This document shows, one piece after another, positions 1 through 5,055 of a stretch of DNA of 5,303 nt; position 1 is the first letter of the stretch, and each line of letters begins with the position of its first letter. Origin of the DNA: Thermoplasmata archaeon (GTDB lineage Archaea > Thermoplasmatota > Thermoplasmata > Thermoplasmatales > Thermoplasmataceae); assembly GCA_021845325.1 (NCBI GenBank), contig JAKBRR010000151.1:1-5303 (forward strand), written 5' to 3'. The translations under genes were made by a program, and so were the position numbers. Under the pieces are notes generated by a model. The model was not told the DNA's origin and did no database searches. It worked only from the letters and a program-made list of their open reading frames with translations.

Positions 1-1
1 T

Positions 2-163
2 CTAAGGGAACCTATGACAATTGATCAGATAAAGAAAGAACTCCGGCACTCATTCGAACTTGAAATAGAAGAGCCGAGGCTTAAAACAATTCTTGAATAT
101 ATGGAAAAGTTGAATAAAATAAAATCACATGACGGGAAATATTCTCCATCGGACGCTTCATGA
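2..163 (+). CDS. C-terminal end of an unidentified gene, winged-helix-like
   Basis: The reading frame is open from the left edge and ends at TGA 161-163, giving 53 visible residues that begin LREPMTIDQIKKEL and end KYSPSDAS. The fragment is highly charged. It alternates a helix (TIDQIKKELRHSF), a second helix (EPRLKTILEYMEKLNKI) and a short turn or strand (KSHDGKYSPS). That pattern resembles the recognition helix and wing of a winged-helix DNA-binding domain, but this is a fold impression and I do not recognise a family. An ATG at 14-16 could begin a separate 49-residue protein. The open frame and the interior-looking LREPMT sequence make a longer gene continuing leftward more likely. The gene converges with the carbamate kinase gene and overlaps its end by six bases. 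Confidence 0.6.
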   Translation, partial: LREPMTIDQIKKELRHSFELEIEEPRLKTILEYMEKLNKIKSHDGKYSPSDAS

Positions 164-1090
164 TTTAACAAAACTTGTTCCGGATTTACCGGAGAGAACG
201 TTCAGAGCGTCAGATAAGCTTCCAATTACAGCCTCCTTCCCACCCTTTTCAATGAATCTGATCGCTGCCCTCACCTTGGGCTCCATGCTCCCCTTTCCGA
301 AGAAACCCTTTGACAGATATTCCTTTCCCTCTTCCATTGTAATCCGGGATAATGCCTTCTGATCAGGTTTTCCGTAGTTCAGGAATACATTCTTTACATC
401 GGTTAGGATTGCAAGCTTATCCGCTTCTATGGAGCTTGCCAGGACAGATGATGCCAGATCCTTGTCAATTACAGCTTCAACCCCAAGGAGCGTTTTATTT
501 TTCCTGATAACTGGAATTCCACCTCCTCCTGTGCATATTGGAAGAAATCCTGATCTCAATTGTGTGAGTATGACATTTCTTTCTACTATCTCCATGGGAA
601 ACGGGGATGGTACGACCCTTCTCCAGCCCTTCTCTGTTTTTGCCATTTTCCAGCCTCTGTTATTCATAAATTCAGTGGCTTTTTCATCTGAAAATACAGC
701 ACCCACAGGTTTTGTTGGTTCAATGAATGCCTTATCATCAGGATCAACTATTGATCTTGTAAGGGTAACCACGCCTTCTTTTGAAATGCCCTTTTCTGCC
801 CGTACCATTTCATAGGCCTCCAGCATTATCTGCCCTATTAGACCCTGAGACATTGCTCCGCAGGTGTCCAGAGGCATTGGCGGTGGCAAACCGTCTGAAA
901 TCTGATTCCTCAGCAGGATGTCTCCAACCTGAGGACCGTTTCCGTGTGTAATGACAACGTCCTCCATGGATATTATTTTCCAAATGGCATCGAATGCCCT
1001 ATATGCCCGTTTTACCTGAGTTGCATAATCCCGGCTGTCTGTTGTTTCCAAAAGGGCGTTTCCACCAAATGCTATTACAATCTTAACCAA
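158..1090 (-). CDS. arcC: Carbamate kinase
   Basis: This cytosolic enzyme interconverts carbamoyl phosphate plus ADP with carbamate plus ATP. It is the energy-yielding last step of arginine/citrulline or agmatine breakdown in many microbes. From the TTG start the protein has 310 residues, the usual family length. The amino-acid-kinase fold motifs are intact and in order: GGNAL at 9-13, HGNGPQVG at 49-56, MSQGLIGQ at 80-87, WRRVVPSP at 156-163, CTGGGGIPV at 186-194, EAVIDKDLAS at 205-214, LTDVKNVFLN at 229-238 and GSMEPKVRAA at 267-276. Residues K127, K210, D211 and K272 match the catalytic K128/K209/D210/K271 set of the Enterococcus enzyme. A longer frame begins at ATG 1120, but I reject it: the TATA box puts transcription start downstream of that ATG, while AGGTGA sits four bases before TTG 1090. 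No arginine deiminase or ornithine carbamoyltransferase gene is visible nearby, so the pathway served is open. Confidence 0.95.
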   Translation of the reverse strand: MVKIVIAFGGNALLETTDSRDYATQVKRAYRAFDAIWKIISMEDVVITHGNGPQVGDILLRNQISDGLPPPMPLDTCGAMSQGLIGQIMLEAYEMVRAEKGISKEGVVTLTRSIVDPDDKAFIEPTKPVGAVFSDEKATEFMNNRGWKMAKTEKGWRRVVPSPFPMEIVERNVILTQLRSGFLPICTGGGGIPVIRKNKTLLGVEAVIDKDLASSVLASSIEADKLAILTDVKNVFLNYGKPDQKALSRITMEEGKEYLSKGFFGKGSMEPKVRAAIRFIEKGGKEAVIGSLSDALNVLSGKSGTSFVKS

Positions 1091-1094
1091 TAAT

Positions 1095-1100
1095 TCACCT
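1095..1100 (-). promoter_or_regulatory. Ribosome binding site that fixes the arcC start
   Basis: On the minus strand AGGTGA lies four bases before TTG 1090. It matches the archaeal anti-Shine-Dalgarno complement (GAGGTGATC type). It supports a TTG start and the protein beginning MVKIVIAFGG, which is the normal N-terminus of the family. Confidence 0.7.
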
Positions 1101-1120
1101 GGAAGTAGCACTAATAGCAT

Positions 1121-1135
1121 TTTTTTATATATATC
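1121..1135 (-). promoter_or_regulatory. TATA box of the arcC promoter
   Basis: The minus strand reads GATATATATAAAAAA, with a purine-rich AAGAA just upstream that could serve as a BRE. The centre is near 1129, so transcription should begin about 25 bases downstream, near 1104. That gives a leader of about 13 bases carrying the AGGTGA site. arcC therefore has its own promoter in the 85-base gap after the upstream operon, although read-through from that operon is possible. Confidence 0.6.
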
Positions 1136-1175
1136 TTCTTATATTCCATGAAAAAGCTGTATACGAATTATTTTA

Positions 1176-1550
1176 TCATAGAATTTTTCTGAGAAGATTT
1201 GCGTAGGTGTTATAGGCGGCAATCCCCCTTTCTGTTATCTGTGCCATCAGTCTTGGACCTGTAATGCTGAAGGCATAATATGTCCTGATAAGCCCTTTCT
1301 CCTGAAGTTTTTCCAGATGATTGCTCATGCTGCCCTTTCCAGATGATGTTATTTTTGACAGCTCACTGAAACTCAAATGTTTGTTATGAACAAGGGAAAT
1401 CAAAATAATTAACCTGATAGACGATTTCAGCAGCGGCTCCTGAAGTTGCTCAGAAAGTTCAGCGATGATACTGTTTAAATCGTCAGTATTCTTTTGAGCA
1501 GCTGCGTTAGCTCCGGATGATTCCCCTGCATATTGAGCATTCTCAGGCAT
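1176..1550 (-). CDS. Winged-helix transcriptional regulator
   Basis: This is a 124-residue predicted DNA-binding regulator. Residues 1-25 are polar and alanine-rich and probably disordered. Residues 26-54 form helices. FSELSKITSSGKGSMSNHL (61-79) fits helix-turn-helix with a recognition helix at about 71-85. KLQEKGLIRTYYAFSI leads into the wing, and MAQITERGIAAYNTY (102-116) is the closing strand and helix. The pattern 'sFsELsk...GsmSNHLeKLqekGLI...iTerG' is that of ArsR/MarR-like winged helices of the HTH_34 type. There are no metal-binding cysteines, so metal sensing is not indicated. It is the last gene of the ABC operon. Its ATG overlaps the preceding gene by eight bases, and GGAGG lies just upstream inside that gene. 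Co-transcription suggests it controls this operon, probably by feedback, but its target and ligand are inferred. Confidence 0.88.
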   Translation of the reverse strand: MPENAQYAGESSGANAAAQKNTDDLNSIIAELSEQLQEPLLKSSIRLIILISLVHNKHLSFSELSKITSSGKGSMSNHLEKLQEKGLIRTYYAFSITGPRLMAQITERGIAAYNTYANLLRKIL

Positions 1551-2217
1551 TTGATTCCTCCAGAAACTGCCTGCTTGAGCGTATTGCGTAGAACGCCGAG
1601 AAATACCAGCCGGCTATTACCGGTATCCATGAAAGGTAGAAATCCAGCTGTGACTTTAAAACAAAGATGCTGATTAGAGACATTACCAGTGTTAAAATGT
1701 AGCTTCCCAGTGATATGAAGCCTTCAACTGGTATTTTCTCAAATGTCAATGCCATATTTTTCCAGTGAGAAAGCATAATAAATACCAGGAAACTGAAAAA
1801 TATGAGAAATTCAAATATATTGTCGATTCCATAAATTGATATGACTATTATGACCACAATGAACAGAGTTATTGACAAAGCTTTTAAAATTTCACTACCC
1901 GGAGAATCATTACGCTTCCCACGGAGTATGGATTTGAACCCTATGATCTGTGCAGCGTTCCGGAAAACTCTTCCGGTTATCCAGATAGCAACAGCTAATA
2001 TGGCCATATATACAATGAGGAAAATATATGGAACATAAGGAATAATCGCTGGATAATATATTATATTTGGAAGAAAAATGAACAGAAAAATAGCGGTTGC
2101 CCATACTGCATAATATAATCCATATGCCTTTCTGAAAATGTAAAAATCAAACTTGAGGGCTTTTGCAGCAACTCCTGTTAAATCTGCAATATCGGTTTCA
2201 GAAAGGGGATGACTCAT
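1543..2217 (-). CDS. Six-helix membrane protein of the ABC operon, unknown family
   Basis: This is a 224-residue integral membrane protein that I do not recognise. About 30 polar or amphipathic residues (MSHPLSETDIADLTGVAAKA...) precede six hydrophobic segments at about 33-53, 59-82, 111-130, 133-151, 166-187 and 192-212. A basic cytoplasmic-type loop lies at 83-108 (RVFRN...SILRGKRNDS), and the polar C-terminus is RSSRQFLEESNA. The segment FRKAYGLYYAVWATAIF before and within the first helix looks like the most conserved block. There is no signal peptide and no enzyme motif. It overlaps the permease gene by four bases (ATGA) and the regulator gene by eight, so translation is probably coupled to both. 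It could be a second permease subunit of a heteromeric ABC-2 exporter, or a membrane sensor or immunity partner. Context favours a subunit, but nothing in the sequence proves it. Confidence 0.85.
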   Translation of the reverse strand: MSHPLSETDIADLTGVAAKALKFDFYIFRKAYGLYYAVWATAIFLFIFLPNIIYYPAIIPYVPYIFLIVYMAILAVAIWITGRVFRNAAQIIGFKSILRGKRNDSPGSEILKALSITLFIVVIIVISIYGIDNIFEFLIFFSFLVFIMLSHWKNMALTFEKIPVEGFISLGSYILTLVMSLISIFVLKSQLDFYLSWIPVIAGWYFSAFYAIRSSRQFLEESNA

Positions 2218-3023
2218 ACCTGTCTTCCCTCCTCAATGGATCTTGGCTTTATTTTTTTGATGAGCAAAAATGAACTGAACGCGAGGATTAATATCCAGAT
2301 CACCAGAATCATAGCCTGTATTTCCGGATTGATATAGCCTCCAGTGCCTATTGGCTCCAGCGTATTTAATGGGACACGATGGCCGTAATAACTCCATACA
2401 AGGATATCTGAGATGTCTGTAAAAGGGCTACCATAAATAATATATGCTGGTAAAACCGTATTGAACTGAGTAAATCCAAAGAGATATGTGAGTATCATTG
2501 GAATAAATGAGGCAAATGTCACATTTCTTAAACCGAGATAATTGTTGAAAACGATAATTATTATGGAGGCGAGGAGAAACATGAATGCCCCTGCAGCAAA
2601 TCCGGTTATTACAGAAACGTAAGGGAATTTTGGAATCAGCATATAACCGGTGTTATAGCTGAAGAGGGCGTATGTCACAGTGAGCATAATCCCTGAAAAA
2701 ACTCCTCCAATAATCGCTGCGCTAAGCATAAAGCTTGATATATATCCGGATGGCTTAAGGGTTGTAAACCTGAATGCATATGCCAGAGAACTGTTTCCAT
2801 AATATATGGATTGTGAGATTGATGTGGCCAGGGTGCTTGCTGAAATTAAGCCTATTAAGCCAAACCATATGGCTGCATTCAATTTGTAGTAAACCTCCTG
2901 TTTTGGGAAACCTGATGTGAAAACAAATGCCCCCATGAATAGCCAGAAGAGCATGAACAATACTCCCCATCCCCATAGATTTCTGTTTTTCAGCATGGAT
3001 TTAATGAAGTATTTTCCTATCAT
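2214..3023 (-). CDS. ABC-2-type transporter permease
   Basis: This 269-residue membrane protein is probably the translocation subunit partnering the ATPase encoded immediately upstream. The topology is six helices at about 16-36, 52-72, 96-120, 136-159, 167-185 and 236-256. A basic N-terminus (MIGKYFIKSMLKNRN) and a charged C-terminus (KKIKPRSIEEGRQV) are both consistent with a cytoplasmic location. A longer loop at about 186-235 (YGSPFTDISDIL...YYGHRVPLNTLEP) between helices five and six is probably extracytoplasmic. The N-terminal helix followed by five more, with an external loop before the last, is the usual ABC-2 arrangement. No substrate-binding protein gene is present, which points to export. 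The start overlaps the ATPase stop by one base (TAATG), and GAGGTGA at 3028-3034 lies four bases before the ATG, an ideal ribosome site. The substrate is unknown. Confidence 0.85.
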   Translation of the reverse strand: MIGKYFIKSMLKNRNLWGWGVLFMLFWLFMGAFVFTSGFPKQEVYYKLNAAIWFGLIGLISASTLATSISQSIYYGNSSLAYAFRFTTLKPSGYISSFMLSAAIIGGVFSGIMLTVTYALFSYNTGYMLIPKFPYVSVITGFAAGAFMFLLASIIIIVFNNYLGLRNVTFASFIPMILTYLFGFTQFNTVLPAYIIYGSPFTDISDILVWSYYGHRVPLNTLEPIGTGGYINPEIQAMILVIWILILAFSSFLLIKKIKPRSIEEGRQV

Positions 3024-3808
3024 TATGTCACCTCGTTGAGAAGGGAATTGAAATTCCTTGCAGCAGATATTGATATTTCACCATCATTTCGTGTTATGGA
3101 GAAAGTTCCAAACCCTGTTTCCATTACAGATATATGATTCGGAGCAACACCCCTGTTGATATACAGATTTTTTACCTCGCTGGCTTCAAATTTTCCGAAG
3201 AGTCTTCCTTCAATGATAAAATAGAGGCCCCACCCTTTCAATCGTGTCAGGATATCAAATTCATGGGTGTTCATAACAATTTCCGCATTGTGATTTATGA
3301 TGAGATCGGTTAATTTCATTCTTCTTCTGAGATCGATGCTTTCAAATGGCTCATCCAGAAGGATAAGTTTTGAACTGCCTGAAAGTGATAACAGATTGCA
3401 GATCATCTTCTGCTGGCCTGTGCTCAGTTCATAAAGCATTTTGTCAAGCGTATCAGAAAGATCCATATCTTCAATGAGATCCAGAATTTCCTTTGAATCG
3501 CGGCCTTTCAGTTCTGAGTATAGCCTTACAGTATCTGCAGTATTCATCCTCATGAGGCGGTAGACCTCTGGAAGATTAGTTGAGATTCTCAGCTCATTCC
3601 TTATGGCTGATAGATCTTTTCCAAAAATACTGATTTTACCGGAATTAATATCTGTTAAGCCTGCAACTGCCTTTAACAGTGTTGTCTTCCCGGAACCGTT
3701 TGGACCAACTATTGCAACTTTTTCACTGTCCACTGAAATGGAAACGTCATTCAGGACCTGCTTCCTGCTCTTTCCATAACGGACATTAATGTTATGCACT
3801 TCAAGCAT
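3023..3808 (-). CDS. ABC transporter ATP-binding protein
   Basis: This 261-residue cytoplasmic ATPase should drive the ABC-2 permease encoded next to it. Motifs in order are Walker A GPNGSGKTT (35-43), signature LSTGQQ (128-133, T in place of the second-position G of LSGGQ), Walker B LILLDEP (148-154), D-loop ESID (156-159) and switch histidine in NTHEFD (H182). The Q-loop region reads RISTNLPEVYRL (74-85): the usual glutamine is absent and E81 is probably its counterpart, as in some ABC-2 ATPases. Residues 203-261 form a strand-rich C-terminal extension. The frame extends to an ATG at 3907, but that would add a non-homologous 33-residue leader spanning the TATA box and palindromes. ATG 3808 gives the normal MLEVHNINVRYG start about 27 bases from the TATA centre, so the transcript is probably leaderless. 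It is the first gene of a four-gene operon. Confidence 0.93.
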   Translation of the reverse strand: MLEVHNINVRYGKSRKQVLNDVSISVDSEKVAIVGPNGSGKTTLLKAVAGLTDINSGKISIFGKDLSAIRNELRISTNLPEVYRLMRMNTADTVRLYSELKGRDSKEILDLIEDMDLSDTLDKMLYELSTGQQKMICNLLSLSGSSKLILLDEPFESIDLRRRMKLTDLIINHNAEIVMNTHEFDILTRLKGWGLYFIIEGRLFGKFEASEVKNLYINRGVAPNHISVMETGFGTFSITRNDGEISISAARNFNSLLNEVT

Positions 3809-3828
3809 TATAATACATGATTCAGGGT

Positions 3829-3841
3829 GATATATATACAC
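3829..3841 (-). promoter_or_regulatory. TATA box of the ABC operon promoter
   Basis: The minus strand reads GTGTATATATATC, with its centre near 3835. Transcription would start at about 3809-3810, essentially on the ATG at 3808, so the mRNA for the ATPase should be leaderless. No Shine-Dalgarno site precedes this ATG, which agrees. The downstream genes of the operon do have such sites. Confidence 0.6.
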
Positions 3842-3846
3842 AGCAG

Positions 3847-3863
3847 AGTTCAAAAATTGAACT
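3847..3863. promoter_or_regulatory. Perfect palindrome, candidate operator
   Basis: The sequence AGTTCAA-AAA-TTGAACT has 7-bp arms and a 3-bp centre. It sits between the two divergent TATA boxes, six bases upstream of the ABC-operon box. A symmetric site of this size next to a core promoter is typical for a dimeric winged-helix regulator. It lies outside the predicted transcripts on both sides, so it should act as DNA and not as an RNA hairpin. Binding by the operon's own regulator is inferred. Confidence 0.5.
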
Positions 3864-3891
3864 GGTTTAACCCTGAAAAAAATTTCGAAAG

Positions 3892-3903
3892 AAATATTAA
3901 AAA
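3892..3903 (+). promoter_or_regulatory. TATA box of the zinc-ribbon gene promoter
   Basis: AAATATTAAAAA is centred about 24 bases before ATG 3921, so the transcript is probably leaderless. No Shine-Dalgarno site is seen before the ATG. The 8-bp palindrome TTTCGAAA (3883-3890) sits directly upstream, in the BRE position, and could tune this promoter. Confidence 0.5.
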
Positions 3904-3920
3904 TCATGTAATCGTTTCTT

Positions 3921-4178
3921 ATGAAGAAAATTCATATCTGGCTTGTCAGATGCGTTAAATGCGGTTACGAATTTGAACATATCTTCCACGCATCAGATAT
4001 GCTGAGGCCTCATATTTTCAATGACCTTAGATTCAGATGCATAAAATGCGGTGAAACTGCATTTGATCCGGTAAAGTCCCTGGGATCATTTGACAGGGAT
4101 GAATTCATAAGGGAACACCCGGATATCGATATTAATTCAATTCATGATTTTAATGAAGACAATTCTGCGGAAGCTTGA
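3921..4178 (+). CDS. Small zinc-ribbon protein
   Basis: This 85-residue cytoplasmic protein has two CxxC knuckles, C11-V-K-C14 and C40-I-K-C43, each followed by glycine (CGYEFEHIF and CGETAFDPV). The 25-residue spacing and the flanking strands fit one four-cysteine zinc ribbon. After residue 55 comes an acidic tail (FDRDEFIREHPDIDIN...NEDNSAEA). Such proteins in archaea act in nucleic-acid or protein contacts, and no more specific family is recognisable. The start at ATG 3921 is supported by a TATA box at leaderless spacing. The gene is divergent from the ABC operon and shares its 112-bp control region, so the two may be co-regulated. Function is unknown. Confidence 0.85.
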   Translation: MKKIHIWLVRCVKCGYEFEHIFHASDMLRPHIFNDLRFRCIKCGETAFDPVKSLGSFDRDEFIREHPDIDINSIHDFNEDNSAEA

Positions 4179-4186
4179 ATATTGTG

Positions 4187-4214
4187 GCTAAAATGGCGAA
4201 ATTGGCTTTTTAGC
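4187..4214 (+). terminator. Possible stem-loop after the zinc-ribbon gene
   Basis: GCTAAAA (4187-4193) and TTTTAGC (4208-4214) can pair around a 14-base loop, beginning eight bases after the stop codon. A run of five T lies within the right arm (4207-4211). It may help end or stabilise the zinc-ribbon transcript. The stem is AT-rich and weak, so the call is tentative. Confidence 0.3.
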
Positions 4215-4233
4215 ATTAATTATTAAGGTATGC

Positions 4234-4242
4234 CTATAAATA
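4234..4242 (+). promoter_or_regulatory. TATA box of the DUF981-like gene promoter
   Basis: CTATAAATA is centred near 4238, predicting a transcription start at about 4263. The mRNA would begin at or beside the GGTGA site at 4263-4267, with at most about ten bases before ATG 4273. A second TATA-like stretch, TAATTTATAT (4251-4260), lies too close to the gene to fit. Confidence 0.5.
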
Positions 4243-4262
4243 CACCAGAATAATTTATATTT

Positions 4263-4267
4263 GGTGA
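4263..4267 (+). promoter_or_regulatory. Ribosome binding site deciding the DUF981-like start
   Basis: GGTGA lies five bases before ATG 4273. TTG 4261 and GTG 4264 are in the same frame and would add four or three residues, but both overlap this site. A leaderless start at GTG 4264 remains possible because the predicted transcription start falls there. Confidence 0.5.
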
Positions 4268-4272
4268 AAAAA

Positions 4273-4929
4273 ATGGCATTTATTGATGATCTTGCCTTTG
4301 AGTTGTTTACGCTTGTGTTTGCCGGAGTAATTTTGCTGTACATGACACTTGGAGTGTATTATGATTACAGCAAAAAGGGAGAGAGAAATCTTGAGGAGCA
4401 CATGCTTAGCGGTGTCGGCCCCCTGGCCATAGTGGGAATTGTAATGATCCTGATGGGTCTTTACAGTGAGATGACATGGCCGCTGAGTCTTGGAAATGGA
4501 GTTCTTCCAGCAGTGGAGGCAAAATTCCAGAGTTATAATATACTCTTTTACGACCCTTACATGTTCGCTGGTATAGTGATTATTTCCTACGTTATTTCTG
4601 TAAAAATGAAATATAAATTGCAATATGTGGGTATTCTGGCACTGTTTGCCGGTATTTTTGCAATAGATTACGGATATCAGGGATACCTCCTTAATATGAC
4701 ATCTGAACCGCTTGGAATGCTTTTGATGTATATTGCATTTGGAGCCGTTGGAATATTGTCCTTCCCTGTAACGCTAATAGTTGATACGGTTCCAGGAAGC
4801 AAGGAAAAGATATGGAAAGGCTGGATGATATTGCTTGTACTGTTCTGGATTGCACTGTTAGGTGCCATAATTGCAACCGCATACATAGGATTGAGCGCAA
4901 TTCCACAGCATCTGCTCACAGCACCGTAA
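4273..4929 (+). CDS. DUF981-like integral membrane protein
   Basis: From ATG 4273 this is a 218-residue membrane protein with six hydrophobic segments at about 8-29, 47-66, 92-110, 116-134, 146-170 and 183-206. The blocks GLYSEMTWPLS (62-72), SYNILFYDPYMFAGI (87-101) and LFAGIFAIDYGYQGY (124-138) match my memory of the archaeal DUF981 family, whose function is unknown. Conserved aromatic, aspartate and proline residues between helices two and three (TWPL...YNILFYDP) suggest a structured loop or ligand site. About 15 residues (LGNGVLPAVEAKFQS) separate these two blocks. There is no signal peptide and no enzyme motif. It is a single-gene unit with its own TATA box and a T-rich terminator. It lies between two ABC loci, but nothing ties it to either. 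The family call rests on recall of motifs and was not searched. Confidence 0.8.
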   Translation: MAFIDDLAFELFTLVFAGVILLYMTLGVYYDYSKKGERNLEEHMLSGVGPLAIVGIVMILMGLYSEMTWPLSLGNGVLPAVEAKFQSYNILFYDPYMFAGIVIISYVISVKMKYKLQYVGILALFAGIFAIDYGYQGYLLNMTSEPLGMLLMYIAFGAVGILSFPVTLIVDTVPGSKEKIWKGWMILLVLFWIALLGAIIATAYIGLSAIPQHLLTAP

Positions 4930-4950
4930 ATCTTTTAATTCCACCATTTA

Positions 4951-4969
4951 TCTTATTTTTTTCTTTTTA
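4951..4969 (+). terminator. T-rich terminator of the DUF981-like gene
   Basis: A pyrimidine tract containing runs of seven and five T begins about 20 bases after the stop codon. There is no strong hairpin, which is the usual form of intrinsic termination in archaea. It separates this gene from the following ABC ATPase. Confidence 0.55.
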
Positions 4970-5044
4970 TTGGTTTTGTAGCAATTTCTCACTTCGTAAA
5001 ATAAATTAACCAATGAGCATATCTCACTGAATATCCAGTTGCAT

Positions 5045-5050
5045 AGGTGG
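5045..5050 (+). promoter_or_regulatory. Shine-Dalgarno-like site before the ATT start
   Basis: AGGTGG lies five bases before ATT 5056, the same spacing seen at other genes here. It matches five or six positions of the AGGTGAT-type site. It is the main reason for placing the start of the last gene at ATT. A TATA-like AAAATAAATTAA at 4998-5009 could drive transcription from about 5028. Confidence 0.4.
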
Positions 5051-5055
5051 TATAA

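Larger units (their letters stand above)
3821..3877. repeat. Wide inverted repeat flanking the ABC operon TATA box and palindrome
   Basis: TTCAGGGT at 3821-3828 and ACCCTGAA at 3870-3877 are exact reverse complements separated by 41 bases. The left arm lies between the ABC-operon TATA box and its start site. The right arm lies just past the central palindrome. A further small palindrome, GGTTTAACC, is at 3864-3872 and partly overlaps the right arm. The pair could be two half-sites bridged by a DNA loop or bound by separate dimers. Chance occurrence of one 8-bp pair in a region this short is low but not negligible. Confidence 0.35.

Noticed and set aside
129..362. 77-codon plus-strand frame opposite the end of arcC
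   Set aside because: It is antisense to the well-supported arcC and its translation looks like no protein domain.
429..815. 128-codon plus-strand frame inside arcC
   Set aside because: It is a shadow of the carbamate kinase codon pattern on the other strand. It has no promoter or ribosome site.
3809..3907. N-terminal extension of the ABC ATPase to ATG 3907
   Set aside because: The extra 33 codons run through the TATA box and palindromes and have no ABC homology. ATG 3808 gives the canonical N-terminus at leaderless spacing.
4255..4623. 122-codon minus-strand frame opposite the DUF981-like gene
   Set aside because: The translation is rich in His, Cys and Lys with no coherent domain and is antisense to a clear membrane protein.
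4969..5014. Inverted repeat ATTGGTT / AACCAAT around the possible promoter of the last gene
   Set aside because: A 7-bp pair with a 33-base spacing is expected by chance about once in a few such AT-rich gaps, so it is not reported as an operator.
5013..5030. Five-codon frame ATG-AGC...TGA upstream of the last ABC gene
   Set aside because: It is too short to support as a leader peptide and has no ribosome site.
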